A DNA stretch of 64,000 nucleotides from Paraburkholderia megapolitana (lineage in GTDB: Bacteria; Pseudomonadota; Gammaproteobacteria; Burkholderiales; Burkholderiaceae). The notes under the pieces are model-generated. The model saw nothing but the letters and a program-made list of their open reading frames with translations, did not search any database and was not told where the DNA came from. Below, piece by piece: positions 8,899-16,613 of the stretch (the first letter of the stretch is position 1; each line of letters begins with the position of its first letter). The position numbers and the translations under genes were made by a program. Location of the stretch: NCBI RefSeq assembly GCF_007556815.1, contig NZ_CP041745.1:496001-560000 (forward strand), written 5' to 3'.

Positions 8899-10572
8899 AT
8901 GCTGACTATCGCTAAGGAAGAACAACGCTACGACATGGTCATCGTTGGAGCGGGTGTCGCCGGTCTGTACATGCTATATCGCGCCATGAAAGCTGGATTG
9001 ACCGCGCGCCTGTTCGATGCGGCCGGCGGTATCGGTGGAACCTGGTATTGGAACCGCTATCCCGGCGCTCGTGTGGACATCGAGAGCTTCGAGTACTCGT
9101 ACTCGTTCTCAGACGAACTTCAGCAGGAATGGCAATGGTCGGAACGCTACGCTTCGCAACCTGAACTGCTGCGCTACCTCGATCATGTCGCGCAACGCTT
9201 CGCGCTCCATGAACACATCCAGCTCGATACGCGTATCGATTCAGTCGTTTTTGACGAAGCACGTGCTGAATGGACGGTCGAGACACAGACGGGAGAAACA
9301 TTCCAGGCATGCTTCTGCGTCATGGCGACCGGTTGCCTGTCTGCGCCGAAGGTACCCGACATCCCCGGATACGGGCGCTTCGCGGGCGAGAGCCACTTCA
9401 CGTCGCGCTGGCCACATGAGGCGATCGAGTTTGCCGGCAAACGGGTTGGCGTGATTGGTACCGGCTCGTCGGCGATCCAGCTGGTTCCAGTCGTCGCTCA
9501 ATCGGCCAGCCACCTGACGGTTTTCCAGCGCACGCCGAACTACAGCATTCCGCTTCGCAATCGCCCGATGGATGCTGCGTATGAGAAGCACATGAAAGCG
9601 AACTACGCGGCATTGCGTGACATGGAGTGGCGCTCGTTTGGCGGTTTCGTCTGCGTGGGCGGCGAGCCCCGGCAGCCGCTTCAGTGCTCGGCGCTGTCGG
9701 TGTCGACCGACGAGCGTCGGCGTGAGTATGAAGCGCGCTGGGAAGCGGGCGGGCTGTGTTACTACACGTCCTACAGCGATCTACTGACGAACGATGAAGC
9801 TAACGCCACGTTATCGGAATTCGTGCGCGCGAAGATTCGCGAGAAGATCAACGATCCCGCCATCGCGGACAAACTTGTTCCGCGCGATCATCCGATCCTC
9901 GCCAAGCGCCTGTGTGCAGATAGCGGTTACTTCGAAACCTTCAATCGCGACAACGTCTCGCTCGTCGATCTTCGGGAAGGGCCGATCGAAGCGATGACGG
10001 AACGCGGCATCGTCGTAGGCGGTGTCGAAATCGAACTCGACATGATCGTGTTTGCAACGGGATTCGATGCGGTGACCGGGGCCTTGCTGAACATCGATGT
10101 TCGCGGCCGGCACGGTCAGTCTTTGCGAACCGCATGGCACGAAGGACCGCAGACGTATCTGGGTCTGATGAGCGCCGATTTTCCGAATCTGTTCAATATC
10201 GCGGGCCCGGGCAGTACCGCATCGCTGAGTAGTGCGATTCCGTGCGACGAGCACCAGGTCGACCTGGTCGCGAAGCTCGTCGAACGCGCGCGGCGTGCTC
10301 GCAGACCGGTCGTCGAGCCGACCCACGCGGCCCAGGCTGCATGGACCACACGGATTCTTGCCATCGCGGAAGGGTCGCTGATCCATCGCGGCAATTCATG
10401 GTACGTCGGTGCCAACGTGCCAGGTAAGCCGCGCGTGGTGTTGCTGGATCTCGAGGGATTCGACTCGTATATGGCTTTCTGCGATGGCGTTCTGGCGCGC
10501 GATTATGAGGGGTTCGTGTTTGGTGAGGTAGAGGCACCCAAAGTCGGGATCGAAAAGCTGGTCGCGGTTTGA
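8899..10572 (+). CDS. Flavin-dependent monooxygenase, Baeyer-Villiger type
   Basis: A 557-residue FAD/NADPH monooxygenase resembling class B Baeyer-Villiger enzymes such as cyclohexanone and phenylacetone monooxygenase, which insert oxygen next to a ketone. The FAD Rossmann motif GAGVAG is at residues 17-22. The second family fingerprint, GGTWYWNRYPGARVD, is intact at 46-60. The NADPH Rossmann motif GVIGTGSSAIQ is at 184-194. The first fingerprint, normally FxGxxxHxxxW[PD], reads FAGESHFTSRWP at 161-172: the histidine sits one position early and Phe takes its place. The function is therefore likely but the activity may be atypical. AAGGA precedes the ATG. The substrate is unknown. Confidence 0.88.
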   Translation: MLTIAKEEQRYDMVIVGAGVAGLYMLYRAMKAGLTARLFDAAGGIGGTWYWNRYPGARVDIESFEYSYSFSDELQQEWQWSERYASQPELLRYLDHVAQRFALHEHIQLDTRIDSVVFDEARAEWTVETQTGETFQACFCVMATGCLSAPKVPDIPGYGRFAGESHFTSRWPHEAIEFAGKRVGVIGTGSSAIQLVPVVAQSASHLTVFQRTPNYSIPLRNRPMDAAYEKHMKANYAALRDMEWRSFGGFVCVGGEPRQPLQCSALSVSTDERRREYEARWEAGGLCYYTSYSDLLTNDEANATLSEFVRAKIREKINDPAIADKLVPRDHPILAKRLCADSGYFETFNRDNVSLVDLREGPIEAMTERGIVVGGVEIELDMIVFATGFDAVTGALLNIDVRGRHGQSLRTAWHEGPQTYLGLMSADFPNLFNIAGPGSTASLSSAIPCDEHQVDLVAKLVERARRARRPVVEPTHAAQAAWTTRILAIAEGSLIHRGNSWYVGANVPGKPRVVLLDLEGFDSYMAFCDGVLARDYEGFVFGEVEAPKVGIEKLVAV

Positions 10573-10603
10573 CGTCGGATTACGCACTTCGCAAACGACG
10601 TCG

Positions 10604-11728
10604 TCAGGCAGCGACGTCACGTAGCCCGTGTCTGATCAGCGCGACGTCGTCGTACCCGTAGTTCCATCGGAGCTCCTCATCCGCTTCGATCTCATTCGCT
10701 GCGAAGAAAGCGACGAGCGAAAGCGGTATCCCGTTCGCTGTCTGGCACCTGAACGACTGCGCATGCACGTTATGAGGCCGGGTATCCTGGGCGACAGCTC
10801 GTCCTGTGTCGTCGAACAGCAGCATCGTGTTCATGAGGCTCAGGATATTTTCCCCATTCACGAAATAGTCGGGTCCACCGGGAGCGGTCACCTTCGCGAG
10901 ATAGCGTTTGTCCGACAACATGATCAGGCTCTCGCTGTCCAGCAACGTACCGCCATAGACGCCTATGCAAGTGCCTTCGGCAATGTGGTGTCTGGCAAAC
11001 ACGCCCCATTGACCCATCAGTGCGCGTTCCTGCGGCTGAAGCAAATCGCTTTCGATGATTGGCCGGCAATAGAGATTCCCGGCATACAAACTCGCGCGAT
11101 CCGCGTTGGACGACGCCGGATCGACGTAGGGCTTGATCCGATCGGATTGAGCCTGACTGAGATCGTTAGCGGGATCCGCATCGATCGTCACAGCGGCCTG
11201 CTCGCCATCGAGCCAGCGGAACGGATAGGCTCCGTCCAGCTCAACGTCGTAACTGCGCCTTGGGTCGGTGAACTCGTTGGGCGCGATGCTCCACAAGACG
11301 TGGTCCACCGTGGCCAGTACCAGGTTAAACAGGCGCAGTTCGTGCCTCGCACGCACTGTGGGATCGCAATCTTCGGGGCTGGCAAACGACGGCGGTCCGA
11401 TCTCGCTGCTCGCCTTCTCAACCCACGGCCAACTCGGGTTCCAGAAGAGATCGCTTCCGCCGAGCGTATTGAGTACCGCCCAACTCTCCTGAGAGATGAG
11501 CCGCTGACTTTGCTGAAGCATCTCGCGGGTCATCGACCAGAATGCGTCCTTTTTCGCCGTTACGTCGCGCGTCTCATGGATTGCCGCAAATTGCCGTAGT
11601 ACCTGCGCCTCTAGCGCATGTATCTGATCATCGGCGGAGCGATATCGCGCGACGGTTTCCGCCAGCCCGGTGAGGTCTGGGTCGAGGGCGCGAGCGTTCG
11701 TTATCGGAGATGAGGTGGGTGTCGACAT
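10604..11728 (-). CDS. SET-domain protein, putative protein methyltransferase
   Basis: A 374-residue protein whose last third looks like a SET domain, the S-adenosylmethionine-dependent lysine methyltransferase fold common in eukaryotes and in some bacterial effectors. Matching elements in order: GQWGVFA (239-245), IGVYGGTLL (255-263), an Asn pair region LMNT...RPHNV (299-321, in place of NHSCxPN), FFAANEIEADEEL (341-353) and NYGYD (356-360) with the probable catalytic Tyr. The first 230 residues match no family I recognise. The start is the second in-frame ATG (11728), which has AGGAGA at a good distance; the first ATG directly abuts it. No signal peptide is seen. The gene is convergent with the monooxygenase. 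Target and secretion route are unknown. Confidence 0.7.
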   Translation of the reverse strand: MSTPTSSPITNARALDPDLTGLAETVARYRSADDQIHALEAQVLRQFAAIHETRDVTAKKDAFWSMTREMLQQSQRLISQESWAVLNTLGGSDLFWNPSWPWVEKASSEIGPPSFASPEDCDPTVRARHELRLFNLVLATVDHVLWSIAPNEFTDPRRSYDVELDGAYPFRWLDGEQAAVTIDADPANDLSQAQSDRIKPYVDPASSNADRASLYAGNLYCRPIIESDLLQPQERALMGQWGVFARHHIAEGTCIGVYGGTLLDSESLIMLSDKRYLAKVTAPGGPDYFVNGENILSLMNTMLLFDDTGRAVAQDTRPHNVHAQSFRCQTANGIPLSLVAFFAANEIEADEELRWNYGYDDVALIRHGLRDVAA

Positions 11729-12304
11729 GGGCATTCTCCTCAGCGATATTCCGGGTCGAGCATTGACGCAACGTTACCCGGAAAATCGCTACCGATCGGT
11801 TTTATCTCCAGATTGTCGCGCTTGAGCGGCGAAGCTCAGCCAGGAGATGTGACGTGGATCTAGCGATTCCATCGAGAGAGTAACGCGCAGATTGGCGAGC
11901 CACCAGGTGAGCTTCGCAAACCGGCAAAGAATTTCCGATTGTGTTTCGATTCGCCATGTCGGCTGCGGGTTCTAGCTCGCCTGCCGGCTATCCTTAACAT
12001 TGGTGACCGTAGATGAGCCCGCGTCAGCAGGGCGATCGCATACGCCAGCGTCCGGGCATCTAGCAATGGTGCGAATCTTTCACGTGCCTGACATGCAGAA
12101 AACGCCCACGATGCCAGATCGGACATTCTCACCTTTCGGCGTCACGGGCATCGGGAACCTGTGCGCCCTCGGCGAACTGCGACCAGGTGCATGTGTTCCT
12201 GCGAGTGCAGGGTCTGGTCGTCGGGCACTCCTTTGAGCGAACGGCCGGTCTCTGGAATTCTGGAAGATCGCTACGCGGGTTTATCAAAGCCCGTACCCGC
12301 ACGA
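11729..12304. other. Non-coding gap between SET gene and tonB
   Basis: About 575 bases. A perfect 10-bp palindrome ACCGATCGGT lies at 11791-11800, about 63 bases upstream of the SET-domain start, and may be an operator. The open frames here (for example 11860-12132 on the minus strand) are short, Arg-rich and lack ribosome sites, so no gene is called. No TTCG-N16-TTCG type III secretion box was seen upstream of the SET gene. Confidence 0.5.
12275..12300 (-). terminator. Weak candidate terminator of the TonB operon
   Basis: GCGGGT (12275-12280) pairs with ACCCGC (12295-12300) around a 14-base loop just past the tonB stop. There is no T-run on the exit side, so it may only be a chance hairpin. 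Confidence 0.3.
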
Positions 12305-13003
12305 TCACTGCACGTTGAAATGCACCCGCACGTCGCGACGACTTTCGACCGGATGTCCGTTGTCTAGCGCAGGGAAGAAGCGCCAGTTGTGTAGTGCTTC
12401 GAGCAGAATCTGATTGAGGCGTGGATTCTGTGTCGGCTTGATCAACTCCACATCGCAGGTTCCATCGACGTGAACCGCGAAGCGCGCAATTGCTACTGTC
12501 TGATAGGCGACTTCGCGCAGATCGTCGGGTAGTTCGGGCAACGGTTGCGATAGCAGGCGTGCTTCGGCGAAACCGGTTGGTTTCGGAGTATCGGTGGCGG
12601 CAGCGGCAGCGGCGATGGGCTGGGTTGGAGCGGCGCTGGGTGCATGTGCTGTGGGTGCCTCAGTGGCTGCGGCCGCCGGCGCTGGCGATGGGGCAGGCTC
12701 CGCAGGCGCCTCCGTCCGCGAACGATGTGCCACCGCAAGCTCGCGTACTGCAGGCTGCGATGGGTGGGGCGCGGTCGTATGGGGCGGCGATTCAACGGGA
12801 GACGGCGCAGGCGATGGCGATGGAGCCGGCGGTAGTTCGACCAGTTGCATCTGCAGCGCGGGCGGCGGCGTGACGGATTTCGCGTCGTCGCCGAGCCATC
12901 CACCGATCCGCATCAGCAGCAACGTCCACACGATTGCCGCAACAACGAACGCACCGGCAAAACGTGCGCCCGATCGGTCCATCACCGCGAGCATGTACCG
13001 CAT
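12305..13003 (-). CDS. tonB: TonB-family energy transducer
   Basis: A 232-residue TonB-like protein that carries proton-motive energy from ExbBD to the outer-membrane receptor. It has one N-terminal membrane helix (about residues 13-30, FAGAFVVAAIVWTLLLM), a long Pro/Ser/Ala-rich periplasm-spanning linker (about 45-150) and a TonB C-terminal fold with QTVAIARFAVHVDGTCDVELI and WRFFPALDNGHPV. The chosen ATG at 13003 lies 4 bases after the exbD stop; internal ATGs at 12994 and 12982 are alternatives because no strong ribosome site is visible. It is the last gene of the receptor-exbB-exbD-tonB unit. Confidence 0.85.
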   Translation of the reverse strand: MRYMLAVMDRSGARFAGAFVVAAIVWTLLLMRIGGWLGDDAKSVTPPPALQMQLVELPPAPSPSPAPSPVESPPHTTAPHPSQPAVRELAVAHRSRTEAPAEPAPSPAPAAAATEAPTAHAPSAAPTQPIAAAAAATDTPKPTGFAEARLLSQPLPELPDDLREVAYQTVAIARFAVHVDGTCDVELIKPTQNPRLNQILLEALHNWRFFPALDNGHPVESRRDVRVHFNVQ

Positions 13004-13007
13004 ACCG

Positions 13008-13406
13008 CTATTCACGATGCACGGCGACGAGGAAATGCTCGGCACCTGCCTGACGCGCGGCCAGCATCGCCTGCACGACGATGCCGTGCGACGCCGCGTC
13101 GTCGGCGGCGACGATAACGTTGCCGTCGCGCTGCAGCAGCTTCGCGACCGCCTGCGTCACCTGATCGAGCCGCACCGGTTGACGGTTGATGTAGATCTGG
13201 TTGGTGCGCGTGACGGCGAGTGTCAGCGGTCCGTCCGCGGACATCTGTTGCGCCCGGCCTTGCGGCAGATCGACGCGCACGGCGTCGAGCCGTTGCATCG
13301 CCAGCGATGTCAGGATGAACGTCGCAAGCAGGAAGAACATCACGTCGATCATCGGAATGATCTCGATGCGACCGCGCTTTGATGCGCGCGTGCGACGCAG
13401 CTTCAT
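13008..13406 (-). CDS. exbD: Biopolymer transport protein ExbD
   Basis: A 132-residue ExbD/TolR-family inner-membrane protein, part of the proton channel that powers TonB. The N-terminus is basic (MKLRRTRASKRGRIEIIPMID), followed by one membrane helix VMFFLLATFILTSLA. The IDVMFFLL segment carries the conserved membrane Asp that takes part in proton flow. The periplasmic domain follows (LPQGRAQQMSADGPLTLAVTR). The start ATG overlaps the exbB stop as ATGA, indicating translational coupling; a longer open frame upstream is the shadow of exbB. Confidence 0.93.
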   Translation of the reverse strand: MKLRRTRASKRGRIEIIPMIDVMFFLLATFILTSLAMQRLDAVRVDLPQGRAQQMSADGPLTLAVTRTNQIYINRQPVRLDQVTQAVAKLLQRDGNVIVAADDAASHGIVVQAMLAARQAGAEHFLVAVHRE

Positions 13407-14071
13407 GACCGCGCCGAGCCCGGTTGTCCCGCCAGATGGACATCGGCGTTGCGCTCCTCCACGAGACGCATTTCGCCGAGGCACTCGTTCGAGAACGATT
13501 CGAGCTCATCCATCAGCCGGTCGATACGGCGCGACAGATAGTTGAACGCGAACAATGCGAGCAGTGCGATGACGAGGCCGATCGCGGTCGCGATCAGCGC
13601 CTGTGCGACGCCGCCCGAAACGCCGGCGGGATTGACCAGACCGTCGCCACCGATCAACCGGAACGAATGCATCATGCCGACGATCGTCCCGAGCAGCCCC
13701 AGCAGCGGCGCAGCCGTGACGATCGTTTCGAGCAACCAGAGGCCGCGGCTCATGTCGCGTTCTATTGCGGTGGCAGCGGTCTGAAGCCGCGCTTCGATTT
13801 GCCAGAGCGGCGCACGGCCATCGAACAGCCGGCCGATGCGACGTAGTGCGTGTCGCTGCGGCAGTGCCTCGTGGATGCTGGCGAGGCGCGCGTAGCCCGC
13901 ATGGTTCTCCACGTCTCCCGCCAGGTTCGATTCAGACATGCGCGCGAAACGCCACAGCGCGTATGCGCGGTCGAGCACAATCGCGAGCGCGAGCACGGCG
14001 AGCAGCGTCAACGGATAGATCACCCAGCCGCCGAGGCGCAACGCATCGGCGAGACTTGTCCAGTCATTCAT
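13403..14071 (-). CDS. exbB: MotA/TolQ/ExbB proton-channel protein
   Basis: A 222-residue ExbB-type inner-membrane subunit. It shows three membrane segments: one near residues 14-34 (WVIYPLTLLAVLALAIVLDRAYALW), and two in the conserved C-terminal half, LETIVTAAPLLGLLGTIVGMM (with the family's APLLGLLGTVxGM signature) and ALIATAIGLVIALLALFAFN. It forms the pentameric channel around ExbD. It starts 23 bp after the receptor gene and overlaps exbD by 4 bases, so the three energising genes appear dedicated to this receptor. A second exbB begins at 63375. Confidence 0.93.
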   Translation of the reverse strand: MNDWTSLADALRLGGWVIYPLTLLAVLALAIVLDRAYALWRFARMSESNLAGDVENHAGYARLASIHEALPQRHALRRIGRLFDGRAPLWQIEARLQTAATAIERDMSRGLWLLETIVTAAPLLGLLGTIVGMMHSFRLIGGDGLVNPAGVSGGVAQALIATAIGLVIALLALFAFNYLSRRIDRLMDELESFSNECLGEMRLVEERNADVHLAGQPGSARS

Positions 14072-14094
14072 CTTTAGTCCTTGCGCGCGATGCG

Positions 14095-16449
14095 TCAGAA
14101 GTGTTTCGTGATGCCCGCATAGATCGCGCGCTGCGGACCGTACTGCGGTGCGCCGACGCCGATGCCGGAGCCGTCGCGCAACTGGTACACGCGCCCGAAT
14201 GCGTTCACAAGCACGAGACGGGCATCGACTTTGCCGATGTACGGTTCATTGAGGTGCTGGATCACGCCGAGATTGATCTGCGCATACCAGGGAAGCTTGT
14301 CGGTATTCGCAAAGCCGCTGCGCAGTCCGCTGCCAACAATGCCGTCAGCGGTCAGCGTAGTCTGGCCAAGCGTGTACGAGCCACCGAACGACGCCGTCAC
14401 GCGCTGATCGTGATCGAGAAAGACGGAGTTACTCGCGATGAAGTTGAGTTCGTCCTGCCCGAAATTGAACTGCGCCGACTCGATGTTCTTGCCCTGCGCT
14501 CGGCTATACGCAATGTTCAAATAGGCGGAGACGTTGTCCTGCCGGTAGCTCGTGGTGAATTCGAGCCCGTACACGTGACCGTACTGATAGTTGAACGGCG
14601 TGTAGATCAGCGCCGATCCGAATTGCCCTTCGTCGAGCAGATCGGACGCCTTCTTGTAGTACGCGTCGAGCCCGACAGTCAAGGCAGGCGTGAGCCGCTG
14701 CGTGACGCCGATGTCGAAATAGTGACTGCGTTCGGGCTTGACCGGGTTGTTCTGCGACGTCGGGCTCTGGTTCGTCGTACCGTTGAACAGGCTCACCGTC
14801 GAATTCGACACGAGTTCGAACGCGGGCGGCGTGAAATAGCGCGAGTAGCCCGCATGGATCGTGGTCGCATTGGTCGGCTGGTACACAAGCCCGATTCGTG
14901 GGCTCAACTGGCTCGCCTGCACGTATTCGTCCATACGGTCGTAGCGCAGCCCGTAGTTCAACGTGAGCTGGCTCGTCAACTTCCACTCGTCCTGCACGTA
15001 GGCGCTATACAGGTAGCCGGTCTTGTGGCTCGAATCGTTGATCGTGAACGGCACGTCGGATAACTGACCGCCGTCGGCATTCGTAGCGAAGACAGAGACG
15101 CTGTCGTCGAACACGGCGTGTTCCTGCTGGAACATGAGCCCCGCGCGCACCGTGTGCGTATCGTTCAGACGCCAGGTCGTATCCGCCTGCACGCCGTTCG
15201 CGCGATTGCTGTGGAAGTCCTTCGACGCGACGCCATTGAACATCAGATCGCCGATCGGATCGGGATTGAACTGGGTCCGCGTGTACCGTGTGAAGAGCGC
15301 GACCTGATAGTCGAGCGCACCGCCGTTCGTGCCTTGCAATGCCAGCACGGCGAAGTTGTTCAGCTCCGACTGGGTCTCGTTGAGATCGGCTGAATTGAAC
15401 GACGTGCGGCCGTCCAGTGTGAATTGAGTCGGCAGGTTTGGCGTATTCGGAATCTGGAACTGGTTGCTCGCGGTGCCGAACATCAGGCTTACGCGTGTGA
15501 GCGGATTGATCAGGTACGACATGTAGCCGAACCCGTTGCCTTGCCGCGTGTGATCGTGCGGCGGACTGCCATCGGCGGTTGGCGATTCGATACCGAGGTT
15601 GTTCACGCCGAGCGAGCCCGTGAAGTAGTAGCTGAACGGTCCCTGCGAACCGAAGACGTCGGCGCTGGTCTTCAACGTCTGGCGACTGCCGCCGTAGACA
15701 TCGATCGATCCGCCGTTGCCGGTGTCGCCGGATTTCGTGCGAATGTCGACGACGCCGGCGATGCGATAGCCGTACTGTGCCGGCAGTGCACCGGTAATCA
15801 GGCTCACCTGGTCGACGATGCGCGTATCGAACGACTGGCCGAAACCGCTGATGGGCTCCGGCACGACAATGCCATTGATCCGGTATTGCAGGTCTGCGTG
15901 GTCGCCGCGTACATGAAGCTGGCCGTAGGAATCGTTGGCCACGCCGGGTGCCTGCAGCAGCACCTGGTTGAGCGGCGTGTTAGCGCCCTGCGGCAGCGTC
16001 GCGATGTCGGCCTGCGTGATCCGGTACACGCTGGCACCGACTTCCGGCAACAAGCCGTTGCGCGCACGATCGAGACGCTGCGCGTTGACGGTGACGTCGA
16101 GCGTGGCGTCCTGTTTCAGCACCACGTTCAGCGGATGAGGCGCCTGCCCGGCTTCGACTGTCGCGATGCTGGTAGTACTGCCGAAGCCCTTTGCATCGAT
16201 AGTTGCCGAGTAAGTACCGGCTCCGACGCCAGGTAGACCGAAGCGACCGTCGCTGCCGGTTTGCGTATGGCCGACTGTATTCCCGCTGGCATCCTGAATC
16301 GATACCTGTGCATTGGCGACGCCGTGTCCTTGCGCATCTGTGACGGTCCCAGCGAGTTCGGCGGGGGTGCCGGCGGCAAAAACATGAGCGGAAAATGCCT
16401 GAGCGAACAGCAGCATGCTGGCGCGCGCAATCAACGTGCGATGGTTCAT
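14095..16449 (-). CDS. TonB-dependent outer-membrane receptor, possibly for zinc
   Basis: A 784-residue receptor. Signal peptide 1-25 (cleavage after HVFA), a carboxypeptidase-regulatory-like beta-sandwich domain (about 29-110), a plug domain (about 130-238, with PLNQVLLQAPGV and LHVRGDHADLQYRINGI) and a 22-strand barrel ending in the outer-membrane C-terminal Phe (AIYAGITKHF). The ligand is not shown directly. A palindrome with the core ATGTTATAACAT, like Zur operators of proteobacteria, lies 111 bases upstream, and a predicted early loop contains His-Asp-His (298-300), so zinc or a zinc-chelate is the best inference. Followed by exbB, exbD and tonB on the same strand. Confidence 0.9.
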   Translation of the reverse strand: MNHRTLIARASMLLFAQAFSAHVFAAGTPAELAGTVTDAQGHGVANAQVSIQDASGNTVGHTQTGSDGRFGLPGVGAGTYSATIDAKGFGSTTSIATVEAGQAPHPLNVVLKQDATLDVTVNAQRLDRARNGLLPEVGASVYRITQADIATLPQGANTPLNQVLLQAPGVANDSYGQLHVRGDHADLQYRINGIVVPEPISGFGQSFDTRIVDQVSLITGALPAQYGYRIAGVVDIRTKSGDTGNGGSIDVYGGSRQTLKTSADVFGSQGPFSYYFTGSLGVNNLGIESPTADGSPPHDHTRQGNGFGYMSYLINPLTRVSLMFGTASNQFQIPNTPNLPTQFTLDGRTSFNSADLNETQSELNNFAVLALQGTNGGALDYQVALFTRYTRTQFNPDPIGDLMFNGVASKDFHSNRANGVQADTTWRLNDTHTVRAGLMFQQEHAVFDDSVSVFATNADGGQLSDVPFTINDSSHKTGYLYSAYVQDEWKLTSQLTLNYGLRYDRMDEYVQASQLSPRIGLVYQPTNATTIHAGYSRYFTPPAFELVSNSTVSLFNGTTNQSPTSQNNPVKPERSHYFDIGVTQRLTPALTVGLDAYYKKASDLLDEGQFGSALIYTPFNYQYGHVYGLEFTTSYRQDNVSAYLNIAYSRAQGKNIESAQFNFGQDELNFIASNSVFLDHDQRVTASFGGSYTLGQTTLTADGIVGSGLRSGFANTDKLPWYAQINLGVIQHLNEPYIGKVDARLVLVNAFGRVYQLRDGSGIGVGAPQYGPQRAIYAGITKHF

Positions 16450-16559
16450 TTTTCTGGTTCGGAGCGGGTGGAAAGAAAATGCGGGCGTGCGACGGCAGCG
16501 CGATGCCCGGGCGGCTCATCGCGATGTCATGAAACGAGGTCGAACGAAATTTTTACAAG

Positions 16560-16575
16560 ATGTTATAACATAACA
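16560..16575 (-). promoter_or_regulatory. Zur-like operator upstream of TonB receptor operon
   Basis: The 12-bp perfect palindrome ATGTTATAACAT (16560-16571) overlaps a 15-bp dyad TGTTAT-AAC-ATAACA (16561-16575). In an otherwise GC-rich region this AT-rich dyad stands out. Its core matches what is known of Zur boxes in proteobacteria. It lies between the PLD gene stop and the receptor start, where it could control the receptor-exbBD-tonB operon by zinc-dependent repression. Confidence 0.6.
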
Positions 16576-16613
16576 ATTGCGCGTTGCAATCGAAATGATG
16601 GCGGCTATTTCCG

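Noticed and set aside
10597..10618. GACGTCG/CGACGTC hairpin as terminator between monooxygenase and SET gene
   Set aside because: Only 7 bp, no T-run, and partly inside the SET coding end; not strong enough to call.
11735..11860. Type III secretion (hrpII-like) box before the SET gene
   Set aside because: No TTCG-N16-TTCG pair is present on either strand here.
11860..12236. Small genes in the gap between the SET gene and tonB
   Set aside because: Both candidate frames are Arg-rich, lack ribosome sites and overlap each other on opposite strands; no family resemblance.
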